Part shown: piece after piece, positions 10,952 through 24,400 of the stretch
Layout: each line of letters starts with the position of its first letter
Numbering within the stretch: position 1 is the first letter of the stretch
NCBI GenBank assembly: GCA_963573305.1
Contig: OY754330.1
Span: forward strand, 23,873,096 to 23,937,095
From: Pyrrhosoma nymphula
Taxonomy: Eukaryota; Arthropoda; Insecta; Odonata; Coenagrionidae
Direction: 5' to 3'
DNA: 64,000 nucleotides
Program-made: the position numbers and the translations under genes
Notes under the pieces: model-generated
The model's database searches: none
What the model was told of the DNA's origin: nothing
What the model saw: the letters and a program-made list of their open reading frames with translations, nothing else

Positions 10952-12218
10952 GACCTCTTTAGTCTGCATTTATACTAAAAGCTCAAGATTGAAATGGTAT
11001 AACTATGGTGAGTAACCAATGTAAGCACCCATAATTGTAATAATACACATGCTTTTCTACTCATTTTACAAACTAAAATTGATTATTGTTTACTTGTCTA
11101 TGAATATGTTCTAGCAAAATAAACAATGATAACTTGAGGAGTGTTAATGCTTTTGTGAATATATATTATTCAAATATTAATGAATCATTGATTCATATGT
11201 GACTATGAATTCCAAGCAGAGTGTAGGTTAGCTGAGGATGGTTCATTAGGATTGAAAAAGTTAATTTTAAAAGTTAGACAAAGGTGGAACAATTAATATT
11301 TGATTGCCTATAATGCATCATGTTTACCATAATGTTATCTTGCTTTTCCTAAGGATGCATGCAACCTATTACTAATAATCCCAGTATTAGTGGTAGCTTT
11401 GCAATTATGAGATATTGGAAGTCATATGGATTTCTCAACATTAGTAAAATTTACTACCCCAGTAACACTGATATTTATTTTTTTACAGAATAGTGACCAA
11501 ACAATTCATAAAAGTCAGGGATCCTTATGAATTCATTGTAGATCTCGCCAATTCTCCTTTTCCGTTTGAGTAGCTTTGATGGCATGTGTCAAGCAGTGAA
11601 AGGCTACAATTTTTGGATGTTCTCATTTGCATGAAATCTCAGTCATGTGTGTTTAACCGAAACATAGGTTAAATGAAACTTGAATTCAGGAAAGTTTTAT
11701 AATTTTTAATCGATTGTGAGTTTCAACTATACATGTATATTCTTAACTCTTTCACTCCCATGGAATTCAGCATTTCCACTCTCAGAAAGCTCATGGAAAA
11801 TTTTTGAAAATATCTACTATTTTAAAAAAATAATTTTTGTAAGTGTACTTTGTAATTTAGTACCTTTGACAAAAAGTGTTAGATGCTCAAAATAAAATGC
11901 CGTTTAAACAAAAGAACTTTATACATGAGCCATCACCCTGAGAATTTTAAGGTGACCTGAGGAAGCCAGTATGTCAGCACCTTGAGTATCTTAGGGGTAA
12001 TGTTATTTACTTATGCGATGTGAAAATTTTTCAGATCTTATGAAGCACTGAAGAAGAATAGCATAATTGCAATTAAATTGATTTTCATATAATTAGTAAT
12101 TGTTGTTCTTAAGTAATTGATTTTTTCTTTTTTTATTCTGCTATCAATTCACTTGCACAAATATCACTGTAAGCTGTGTGCTGATATGGTACTCATCCTT
12201 TGCTTATTTTTCTCAAAG
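10952..12218. other. Intron (or 5' flank) of the ORP gene, no other feature
   Basis: AT-rich sequence with no recognisable exon or repeat boundary. A segment starting TTAACTCTTTCACTCCCA at about 11.75 kb looks like a piggyBac-type end, but no convincing partner is present. The last part is the polypyrimidine tract before the first visible ORP exon. Confidence 0.5.
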
Positions 12219-12493
12219 TTCACAGTAGTTTATGGAGCCTACTGCGATCTCTCCAGAGCGAGCAAGAGCGACTCAGGCAGGCTTTGGAAGCTGATGCTGG
12301 TGCTCTGCTAGCCCACTCTGGTGCTGCTCTTGTTGCTGGTCTGCGTACCTCGTTAGCTCAAGCACTTCAGCAGAATGCTGAGCTACGTATGAGGCTAGTA
12401 GGTGAAGACAGTCCTGCTGCTTCAGATGTTGTTGATGCCTTTCAACCTGGAGAAAATAATGGAGCACCTTTGCTCCATACACCGACTGCATCG
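12219..12493 (+). CDS. OSBPL3/6/7: ORP exon a (first visible)
   Basis: Encodes the linker LLRSLQSEQERLRQALEADA through APLLHTPTAS. The acceptor is either TTTTTCTCAAAG (exon from 12219) or CACAG seven bases later; the first has the better pyrimidine tract. The donor TCG|GTGAGT is strong and phase 0. The helical QALQQNAELR part matches the region before the lipid domain in ORP3/6/7. Confidence 0.85.
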
Positions 12494-15400
12494 GTGAGTG
12501 GCATCTCATGCTCTATTCAATTAAAAATGTTTTAAAAATCTGATACTGCACCTGATGACCCCTTTATTTATTAAATGGGTAATATCATTATCATGCTGCT
12601 TTGAATGATCTGTGAACATTATTGGTTACTATCTTACAATTCATCATCAACTACTGCTAACAAGGATGACTGGGCCTATTCTTAATGCCTATGTGTAGCA
12701 TACATCTTCAGATTTCCAAGAAATCCTGTAATAATTTCTGTGCTTGGAAGAAGTTAGAAGTTTATGGCCTGTAATTGTTTGGTCAACATATTGAGTTTTG
12801 TAAAACATCATACTGTTGTGATACATTAAAGTTCACAGAGGCCAGCTTTTCCTCTATTTTCATGTACATACATAGTTTGGGCAGCCATTGGACTTAGCTA
12901 TTTATTTATAAGCCAGTGAAGTCTTTACTATATTCCTCAGAAAGCTATCAAAACAGGTGGCCAGAAGTGCATTTGATTTACTGTCGAAACTCAAAATTAC
13001 AAAGTGAAGGGAACTACAGTAGTGAGGATGTTTGTTATATCAAATTTTGTATGCATAAGTCTTTTTTAAAATAAAATTGTGAATCAGTTAACTTTTTTGT
13101 TTCTTTGAACTTTTATTTGCTCAGGCCACTTACTTATATAATTTCTGGAAATAAAATTTGTGATGGAAATGTAGGGAAGTGGTAATCATGATGGCCTAGG
13201 TTCATGAACATTATTTGTATATGAACATGCTTAGTAATTGAAGATATTTTTACATCATCCTGTGATTGAATGATGGAGTTTGTTTTTTTCCATTTAGCCC
13301 CAGCGGTCATCTCTACGTCAGTCCCTCTCGTACAGCAGCTCAGAGTTTCACGATGCTCGAGAATATCAGGATGGGGATGAGTCAGACAGTACTTCTTCTG
13401 GGGCTACATTCAGCAGTGAAGATGAAGATGATGATGCTGGCAGTGTCACAAGTGAAAATAGTGACATTGGAGTCGGGGAATATTCCTCAGCAATGGGTCT
13501 GTGCATATTTTTTTTCTAATTGATTTTGTGATTTGTCAAATACTTGTTGAGCTCTTGTTTATGATGAAAGCCATATAATATCTCCAGTAAATTGCATTGA
13601 TGTGTAGTATTCAATCTTTCTAGTGTCAGTTTTTAATTTTTGAAATTGTATTAAGTTTTTGGAAGTCATGATGCATTTCCATTTCACTCTCTCTGAGCTA
13701 TTACTGTTACCCATTATTGATTCTAGGATGCATGCATGGGTGTCACAATGCAAAATTTTACCTCCTCCCATTGTATGATCTCCTCTCCCTCATAAAATGT
13801 AACACTGAACTGGTAGTTTTTTTTACATAATGCTATGTTTTTCCACATATATTTTAAGGGAACTTGGTATCATATCCACATAGATGTAATGGTGTGGAAA
13901 TTCTTCAGGAAATCTGTATATGGCCTTCTTATCTGTATATATCTTTGATGCCAGACCATGTACAGATTGAGCATTCTGAGTGATTGAATAAAAGGCAGTC
14001 AGGAAATTGCACTACGTATGAAACAAAATTCTAGGATCTCAAATGAACCCATAACAAAAATCTTTTCCATTTCTTGAGATAACACCATAAATCAAGTATG
14101 AGTAGATGATTGAGTTTTCTCTTTGATTGTAGGATGAGTGCCACAAGGAAAGCTACTGATCACTGAGTATTGAAGGGAGCAAAAAAGTAAAGGCTGTCAA
14201 ACATTGAACAGAGATGGCCTTATAAACTCCATAATACTATCTACACTGAAATGAAAAAAAAATCCTGTTCTTAACCCTCATTGATGCTTAGTGCAATATC
14301 TCTGATGTCCATTCAGTTGATGCCAGCCAACATAGAGTGGACCCTTGATTAAGCTTCAAGTTTCTCTGTACTTAAAACTAAGGATGTTCGGATCAGATCA
14401 GTGGGGTCCGAAGATCCCAGTATTTTTCAATTTCATTTTATCCAACACTGGTATCGGATCTAAATTCACTCGGTTAAATAAGATTTGGACCAGGGATTTA
14501 AAATTTTGCAGCTTAGTTAAGAGAGTCTCTCACAAAAGACAATAAAGTTGTTCACAAAAAAGACTTTTAAGTTGGATTTCTGAATACTAAATTAATTGAA
14601 TGTGTGAGACTATGAAGATAGATGCTTGAAGGTGCTAACTGTTGCCAAAACTCTGGCCAAAATCATATTGAGTTTTGATTTGACCAGCAATTGTATCTTC
14701 AAATTGTGTGTTATATGCTGATGACACAACCTTCATGCATCAATTTGCAAATAAAACTGAGGCTTCTAGAATGATAAATAGCCCTTCGGCACAAGCAAAG
14801 GGTTGGTTTTCAGCCAACAGACTATTAATGAATTCAACCAAAACTCAATCCTTAACATGTTCTCTTCAATATGCTGCACCCAAGAATGAACCAGTTAAAC
14901 TTCTTGGCTTTTACCTTGACTCTAAACTAACTTGGAGTGCCCACATTTTAACACTGACTGTGAAAAAAACTCCCCAGAGCGTTATTTCTAATCAGGAAAC
15001 TTAAATAGTGTGTGACTCAAGACTATCTTCTTAATAACAAATATCTTCTTAATGAATACCATGCTTTCTTTCAATCACATCCCCTGTAAGGTACTAGGCT
15101 GTGGGGGGCATGCATCATATGTCAAATTTATTCTCATACTTCAGAAAAATATAAATAGCTCCAACTATCATGCACACTGTAAACCACTTTTTGTGAGATT
15201 AGAAATTATGACTGTATACAGTCTGTATATATTTAATATTTTGTTGTATATAAAAGTAAACTTGCATATATATGCTATGAGGTGATGTACACAACCATGC
15301 CACCAGATCTAAACAGAAATTGAATGTGTCCTACTGTAGGCTGGCAAAATCTTCTAATTATGACAACTTGGGAATCAAGTGCTATAATATGCTGCCCAAT

Positions 15401-18400
15401 ACAGCCAACACTGTCACCGAAAAAGTTTTCCATGCAGTCCTTCACCAGTGGCTTGTAGCCAATCCTCTCTACTTCTTGGAGGAGTATTTTACACTCGACT
15501 TCTCTCCTGTGAATTTCCAACTCCATTTCCATGTTTATTATGTATATGTGTCTGTTAGTTCACCAATTCTCGTCTATATACTTGTAATATTTTTTTATTT
15601 TGACCACATCTATCACATGTACTTGTGTAACAGATGAATAAAGATTATTAATATTATTAGCCAATATTGCTTCAATACAGTGTAGTCCATTTCCAATACC
15701 GAGCAGTGCATATGTAGTTCATGTGCTTTCTTAACTATATTTAAAAACAAAGTTATTGCTCACATAATACTTTTTATGAAATCGCATAAAAACCTTCGGT
15801 TGTAAAGGCAATATCAGAATATGGCATGAAATAAATAAAACGAAATGTAATTTTAGAGAATTATGTATTAAGGAAAAAATCTGTCACATAAAACAAAGTT
15901 TTTGCACCATTAATATTACAGTATTTACTTCATGCCATTAGTATCTGCTGAAATTTACAAATAAAATTTGGATATGTTTTTGGGTATGTTCAGGGAAAAA
16001 TCTCTCTCAAACTACCTCAAGAAAAATTTATTGACTCCAGTGTTGATAGAATTAAATTTCAGGATTTACTTGTGAGTGAGCACTCTATAAATAAAAGTTT
16101 AAAGCATTTAGGAGAGAAACTATTATCAGAAAAATTGGCACTGTCTGGAATTCAGGTGCCTCATTTTCACAAGCCCAATGGGAAATCCTTGGGATGAGCC
16201 ACACTCTGCAGTAGCCTCTTCGCGATCACTCCATCTTTGTCATGCTTACAATTAGGATATAATGAAAGTGGCAACGTGGCTCAGTGATAGCTTTATAAGC
16301 TGGCCCTGGTTGGAAATTCAAACTTCAGAAATACTGTACTATTTTAGGGGAACATTATCTCCTTTTACTTGGTTCATGGCCATGTTTTTACTTCATTTAC
16401 ACCAATTAGCTACATTTATTAACTGAGAATTGAAGAAGAAAAAGGTGGGAACTAAAATTTCATCACACAAAGCTATAAATGGTCAGAAAAAGACTATACC
16501 TTCCAACTTCTTTATTTTGTTGATGGGTATTTTTCTTTTTTGTTCATTAAAATTTTTGACATCAATGCTACAGTACCTTGAAGATAATCCAGTTTATGAA
16601 GTAGGCCTTTCATGATAGTGCTAACTGTGAATTTTGGTAGGCAAAAACTGCTTGATAAAGACGTTACCATTTGTTCTGCATCGTACTGTGTCACTATGGG
16701 TAGCTTTTTTTTCTTAATCAATTTACTTTTTCTTTAATTACCTATGTCATCGCTACTAATTCTTCATTTAGATGACATTTTACTTACTTGTTATGCTCAA
16801 ACTATTAAGAAACCTATGGTGGCAGTACCCAATTAAAAACAACAGATTAATCATCCATTAAGAGTTAGATTCTGAGTTTTGCTGTTGTTTGCAGGCTAGT
16901 CACTCATTGAATTAAACTCTCATATAATACTTTAATTTTTTTAGATGCCAGTAAATAAAAGCTTTAAAACATATTTAATTATTTTGTTTCTGGGACACAT
17001 TTACACTATTTTAGTGAAGAAAATTGTAAAAATTATGAATTGCTTGGAGGCCATCATTTATTATATGTGCTTTATAATCTTAAAGAGTCAGACTGCATTG
17101 GGTGTAATTTCTGAACTTCAACACACAATGATGCCTTGGTTGTTGCTCATTGAATCAGATGTAACAATTTTGTTGGTAAAATAATTATCGTGAATATGGC
17201 AACCCTGTCCACAGTAATGACACTGCTACGGTTACAAATGATAACAGTACGGTGTTGCCATTCTTATGATGTTTGTAGGTCAGACAGAAGTGAGTTGAGT
17301 ACCTGTGAGGAATGAGTTTAAAGAAATGTGACACGAGTTGTGCAAATCTTCTGTTTTGAGTCCAATATTTCATCTCTCATGAAACCTTGTAAGGATCATT
17401 CAAATTCTGAGTACATAATCAAAAATACTGTGATAAAGGTAATATCTACCTTTGCCTTGAGAGTCATAAATATTAAAGATTAACCAAGGGAATTAAAGTA
17501 AAATTATAATAGTCCTGTTAAAGTAGAGCATAAATATTAGACTCGGTTATTTCAGCCATTGAGCAGCTCGGTAATGAATTTCTTTTGAATGAACCTAATA
17601 ATTTTTTGTACGCAAATACGTCCATTGCATTTCCACTGTTTGTATATATTAAGGTTTTTACACAGTTTATTATTGTAAACTGAAAGTGTTTTGGTTGAAA
17701 ACTGATGGAAATCACAAATACTATTGCTGACTATGATAGTTGTCTTCATTTATTAGTTCATAATGTGAATCCATCACAATGTGTACCTGTTATTAATCAG
17801 GGATGAACTGGACTGCCATTAGAAGGGTATCAAATCTTTATTTGGAGGGATAGGACTTCATGGATGCACCTTAATCCTACCCGCTCACATATTGCCTATT
17901 TACAGAAAGGCTTGATACTTAGATAATTACCTTAAGTCAGTCAAAAGCCATTTTGGTTAATTTAGAAAGTTTTATGTGTTTCTTTGTCTTTGTATGTGAT
18001 TTTTCTTTAAGCTGTTTTTACCCAGCTTTTGGTCTATGATGACCTTGACATTAATATCTCTTCGTTATAATTATTAGTTGATGAATTTTAAATATGTTAT
18101 GTTTTATTTCAAATTGCAGTTGTTAGCCATAGCAGTGATAAATCACCAGAAGCAAAGCTTTTGTGTGATCGTGCAGATCAAGATTCTCCGTGTTCAGAGT
18201 GGACAACTGTTGGCACAGAGTTGGAAATGCTGGAAGGAGCCCCTCAGTACTTTTATCGAGAGAGACTTCCTGCTCCAAGACCTCCTCTGGATGGACTGCC
18301 ATCTGTTTGGAACCTCTTATGCCAAAATATTGGCAAGGATCTCTCCAAAGTCTCTATGCCTGTTGCTTTAAATGAGCCCCTGAACATGCTTCAGGTATAA

Positions 18401-21400
18401 CATCTGATTTCTTAAATTTCATTATTCAAATTAAAAGTGTTTCAGTATTTTCTGTACTCAAATATTTTAGTTCCGACCATGGTTTCAATAACAAGCATTC
18501 ATTTTCAATGAACAGTGGTGCACCGATTTTGCATACCAAAAGGAGGTAAAGACCAAAGTTCAGATAATTGAAAGTGACAGATAATCCTTACATCTTGAAT
18601 TACCCTGTGTTTATGGGCTTCTTTTTAGTATCCTACTATTCTGAAGCCTCCTATGAATAATTAATTGAAATACTCATTTTTTGTGTGACCATTTTTTTGT
18701 CATTTGGCCAGTTTTTCATACAGTTCTTGGAAAATTTTTGTGCATCAAAAACTTTTTTTTGTTTTTGACTGTGCGCACCAAGTATACTTGCTCACAGATT
18801 TGATTTTAAGAGTTTTCTTGGATCTTCTATTGAAATTTATCAAGCTTTGGTATATTCCTCGATTGACTGTCTATGATGGAGTTGAATCACGCTCTTCACA
18901 AGGAATTAGATGATAATGCCATTGGAAGCAACACCCCTATTTGTAGAATTACGTCAAACCTCTCAGTGGAAGCTGAAAAAGCAAATGCATGCCAATTCAA
19001 AGGCTTCTGCTCTTTGGAGTCCCATTCATCAATCCTGATGTTACAGTTGACATAACCAAAGTGTGGAAAAGAGCACTTGGATAGGATAAAAGCACTTGAA
19101 GTTGCCTATGTCATTTATATATTATATAATTAGCGATGGCCCCAATAAACTGCCTTGGGGTACCCCACACACAGCAACTCGTTTGGCAGAGATTAATTCA
19201 TCACATTTAACGACCTGACTCATTTTAAGAAGCTAGTCTTCCAGCCATTTGATTGGAACCCCTCCAAATCGATATACTTGAAGCTTCTTGATATAGTCTT
19301 ATAGCTCTTTATAGTACATCTTCTATATTTATTTATATGACATTAACTCTAGAGTAAGTGGCAAAATTTAATTTTTGGCAGATGATGCTGTCATCCACCG
19401 ATGCATTGCCTCAAATACTGACTTAAAAGTTTTCTCATCGGACCTCAACAATTTCACTGTTGCCAATGTGCCCTGTGTTCACTCTACTTTGTTTTGCTTT
19501 TTCTTATTTTGAGCAGGGCACCCTGCTACACATATTTTTCCATTAAAGGGGCACAGAGGAGGGATATATCTTATGGGAAAAGAATTTAGTTTTGTAATAT
19601 ACAGTATATACATACTCTAGTATAAGTCAAGAAATTTCTTCCATTTTTCGGTCAATGAAAACTTACCTTTGACTTATACTCGAGTCACTGAATAAGTTGA
19701 TTTTTTCAGGGTCAATATTTATACTTATCGGCTGCATAAAACCAAATGTATCTCTATTAATGAGAAGCCACGGAAAATATTCCCCGATAAATGCATTAGT
19801 TACATTCTACATTGAATTGAATTAATAATGATACTATTCTTTTTTATCATCTGAAAAATAAATGTGCCTAATTATTTCAGTGTTATAAAGTTGAACAATA
19901 TTTTATTTAAGAGCTGATATATCGGCCTGCCGCACTTTTCGCCGGAAAGCAAAAGCCGATATATTGGCCCGTCGCACTAAGAGGGTTAATAAAACTTGCC
20001 CTGGTGTCCTGTAACTTAAAATTCTATTTAATGCAAGCAATTACAGCTGAAATCTGAAGCTTTTGACCCTAGAACGATGAAAACCTAATGAGCTTCAGCT
20101 GCTGAAGTTAGAGGTTGCCAGGCATTTACAAAATCTGAGGCTCATTTCATGCATAAATTGTATCTTTTGAGCAAGCTTGCTGCCAAATAATGAGATGGGT
20201 GTTCTCGCTTATATAGTCATGGATTGTGTGTGCATGTAAAAGTGGCCCAGGGAAGTGTCTCTCTGCTCCCAAGAGGGCTGCCTCTTTGCCAGGTAGCTTC
20301 CTGCAGATTTCATGCGACAAATACATGCTGATATCAAATAACCTTTAACTTGGACATAGTGAAAAAGGGCAATAATATTCTAATATGTGACCTTTCAAAC
20401 GAAAAAAGATTAATTTTTGTCAGACCTACGGGAGGCGAGAAAAAGTTGTTTCATGCTGTGTACAACAACATTTTTTACAAAAATAATGATGTTTTGAGAT
20501 TTTGCATAACAGTTGAAAACTCTTTAATCTATCTTATATAAAATTTTTGTGTAGATTGAATGATTATGTGAGCTTCTACGATGGCCCAAATTCACACAAC
20601 AGATGGAAGAGGCACAAATATGGGCAAATCTAGGTATTTCATAAACTCGGGTTTGTAGCAACCCTGATTGTGTCTCAAGGTTACCTGTTATCAATGTGAA
20701 ATTCATTGTGAAAAAATATGTTCACCTAGACTGGCATTCAAATCAAGACTTTGCCTACCAATATATTATTTGTATTCGATTTTGGCCTTGATCTTATATG
20801 TCATCCGAGGGGGAAAAAATGTGAATGCAAAGTAAAATTTAATGTTCCTGACATACATTTTACAATAAGAATTTTGTGGAATTTTTAAGTTCATGCTTTT
20901 GTAACCTATTTGAAAATGAGCTGAAATTTACTTCTGCCTCAATCGGTCAAAACTATAAGGCTCTTGTTTTATAATCTCTCGTCTAATGCTATTTTGGTAT
21001 GAAAACTGATGCTCTAACATTCCCCCATTGATAGCGCTCGTGTCTGATGTAATTAAAAACAAAACCCAAACTCAGTTAACACAGGTTAACAAAAAACCCT
21101 ATGTCAAATTGGAGTGAATGTTGACTAGAGTGCAACGGCCTGCCGCGATGGAAACACCGGTTCCCGATCGGTCACCGAAGTTCAGCATCATTGGGCTCGG
21201 CTCAAGTTTGGAGGGGTGATTCGGAGGGGCTCTGATTCGTCGGAGTGCTGTTACCCCTGTCTGCACGTGGCAGACAGTAAGTGCGAAATGACCTTAGCCA
21301 TTGAAGCACGTTAAATAAAAATACTATTACATACTACTCCGTTAACTATACATTATAAAAACCGGGCCTTAATCATGTTACCAGAATTGATTAATTATTC

Positions 21401-24400
21401 ATGGATTAAAATCTCCTTTTTTATCTTCCTTAGAGGCTATGTGAAGAACTGGAGTACAGTGAACTTTTGGATGCAGCCAGTGAAGAGAAAAATCCTTTGG
21501 AGCGAATGGTTCTTGTGGCAGCATTTGCAGTGTCATCTTATGGATCATCTTTGTCAAGAGCTGCTAGCAAGCCTTTTAATCCTATTTTAGGGGAAACCTA
21601 TGAATGTGTTAGACCTGATCGTGGTTTCCGCTTTTTAGCTGAACAGGTAATCAGATGTTTTGCTATCAACAGGTCCTCGTTACCACTTTTACCTTTTTAT
21701 TCTCCAGTGAGAAATATTTTTGGAATCTCCATTTGCCTAAGTTATCAGCTCTTTATGAGGCAGATCTTTATAAGGCAGATATGTCAGTGTTGCTGCAGTT
21801 GAATCAATTGTTGTGGTTAATACTCATTCCTCAAGCAGCTTAATGTGATAGCATCCTTCATTTTGGTGCTGAAATGGCAAATGAGTGATTTTATTCTTGT
21901 GCTCTTACCCCTTCCGCGACAGGGGTGAGATGACTCATCCCAACCAGTCATCAAATTCCATTTTAGATGAGTTATCTCATCCATGGCTCCTTTTTCTTTT
22001 TCCTAACTGCAGTTAAGAAGAAGATAAGAGGTGGAGACATCATTACCTTTGGCATTGTTGAGATCTGATGAATAAAAAGATTTTTCTGAACCCAAGTTAG
22101 GAAGAAGGAAAAGGTGGAGACCCATACGGGAATTATATTGGCTCCTGGATAACTTTTGTGAAGCAAGAGAGAGAATTGAATTGAGGGTAAATGCATGAAA
22201 AGTCTAATTAGTTGTTTTTGACCAGGAGATTGGGAAGAAATATTGTGTAATGGGGGTGGATGGGAAAATGATTGAACAAGTGGTTGATTTTCTGTACCTT
22301 GGCCAAATATGTACTTGTGAAAGACAGGAGGATTGATGAAGAAATCAAAATGTTTCGGAATGCTGGAAGGAAAATTATAAGTAGTATGTGGAGTATGTCA
22401 AGGAATGAATGTTTCTCTAAGGTAGGAAAAATTGCAGTATACAAAAGTGTACTCTTCCTACTTAATTGTTTAATACTGAAACTTCAGTATGCCAGGATAA
22501 GCATACGAATAGGCTAAATTTAGTGGGTAAGGGGTATCTGAGAAAGGTTTGCAGTAAAAGCAGAAGAGATGGGACTACGGATGAGTAGGTGATGAGATAA
22601 TGTGGAATATATGCTCAATTAATAGACGTGTATGAAAAGAGCATGCTTTTTTTGTTTGACTATGTCGAAATAATGCATGAAAATCAAACAACAAAGCAGA
22701 TTTGTGATGAAGTGAATGGTGTGAGAGGAAGGGGTAGACTGAGGAAGTTATGGATGAATTTGGTAGAAGATACTCTTAAGAAAAAGAAATATTAGGAGCC
22801 TCAAGAACAGAAGGATCTGTACGGAGTACTGTATGACTGTAACTGAAGCAATAGAAGTATGCAATGATTGGGCGGAAAGGAGTAAATTATAGGAGTAAAG
22901 TTGCAGTTGGGAGGCATATTGAAATGGAATGTTGAACATGATGTTGGAGTGTAGAATGTTGGGTAAGAATGGAAAAGGAATTTGGAAGAAGGAAATATGT
23001 AATTGGTATTCAGAAATTTATGTGGCTAAAAGGAAACAATAAGCAAATTAAAAATTAATTAAATATTGATTTTCTGTGACGAGGAAAGTACCAAAGAACC
23101 AAGCACTCACTGATAACACTTAAGTTCAAGCGATGAATTGTTCAGAACATCTGTCAATGGAAAATTCCTGTTCCTTGATGGGAAGCAGGTGTCGTCTGGG
23201 GTTTGTTATTTGCATTCCCACACTAATTTAGAACTTGTCACGGTGGAACAGACTGCCAGGCAGTCATCGTCAGTGTTAAGGGGTGGAGTGAGAGAGGGCT
23301 GGAGAGATGAAGAGGGGATAGCAATTGGTGTTATTTTGGCTGGATTGGTTTAGGATGTACTGGTGATTTGGGCAGGGCCGTAGCTAGGGACTGGCCAGGG
23401 GGGCGGCTGCCAGGGGCGCAAGCCTCAGGGGGGCACACTTTGCAGACCCACAGCCTGCGGGGCGCTGGGACACAGGCACACAAAATTAAAACATGATGCT
23501 AACTTGCATTTAAAAAACGCACTTGATTACGATAGGCACCTCCAAAATTTAGGAATGGCACCCATAACTTAACCCTCACAATTTGTACCGAACCTTATAT
23601 AAAAGAAAAAAAAAACTACACACAAACTAATATTTTGTCACACTCACATGTACATTAACATTGGCAGTTTTTCCTCTCTCCGGCACACGCCAACCAAAGC
23701 GGCCGGGCGGCGCGGCGTGCCGGCTCCAAACCGGCTGTGTCAGCTGGCCATACTTTGTGAGAACGACCAACGAGCGTAGCAAAACACTGTGTAGGGAATC
23801 CCCACAATTTGTTCGTTCTGATTGTTAGATACGTAGTGTTTTTTCACTCTGCGGCTCGCACACGCCGACCAAAGCAGCCAGGCGGCGCGGCGTGCTGGCA
23901 CCAAACCGGCGGTGTCAGCAGGCCATACTTCGTGAGAACGACCAGCAAGTGTAGCAAAACACTGTGTGGGGAGTCCCCACAGTTTATTCGTTCTGATTTT
24001 TAGATACCTAGTGTTATAGTCAGTATAGCGGGGGACTCAAAATTATGTATTGGGGGCGCAAAATTCAAATCTTGCCAGGGGCGCTGGTGACCCTAGCTAC
24101 GACTCTGGATTTGGGGGTAGAGAGCTTGAAAGTGGCTGTTTTGGCACCCACTGATATTTGTGGATCAACTGTGATGATGAATGCACAGATCATAGAATAA
24201 GGGAGGGAACAAAAGTAGTTTCAGCTCTTTACAAGCACAAGTGTCAGATACAATACTGTTGCGTGAAAATTACATGTAGAAAATTATGGTAAATGTAAAC
24301 ATTATGTTAACAGAATCTCCCCATGGGATGAACATGGAAATGTATTATGAGTAGTTTGGAAATCATTGTTGAGAGAATGTCCTGCAAGGAAGAAATTTTT

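Noticed and set aside
11748..12000. piggyBac MITE starting TTAACTCTTTCACTCCCA
   Set aside because: The best right end, near 11.99 kb, matches at only about 12 of 21 positions and is not at a TTAA.
16262..16330. tRNA gene near GTGGCTCAGTGATAGC
   Set aside because: The A-box-like word has no matching B box or acceptor stem.
18873..19055. Additional ORP exon at 18.9-19.05 kb
   Set aside because: The exons at 18394 and 21434 join in phase and leave no gap in the conserved domain. The peptide here has no family similarity.
21126..21310. 5S rRNA gene
   Set aside because: Only the promoter-bearing part of 5S is present, the sequence diverges at conserved sites, and a non-5S tail shared with the copy at 25.3 kb follows. 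A SINE fits better.
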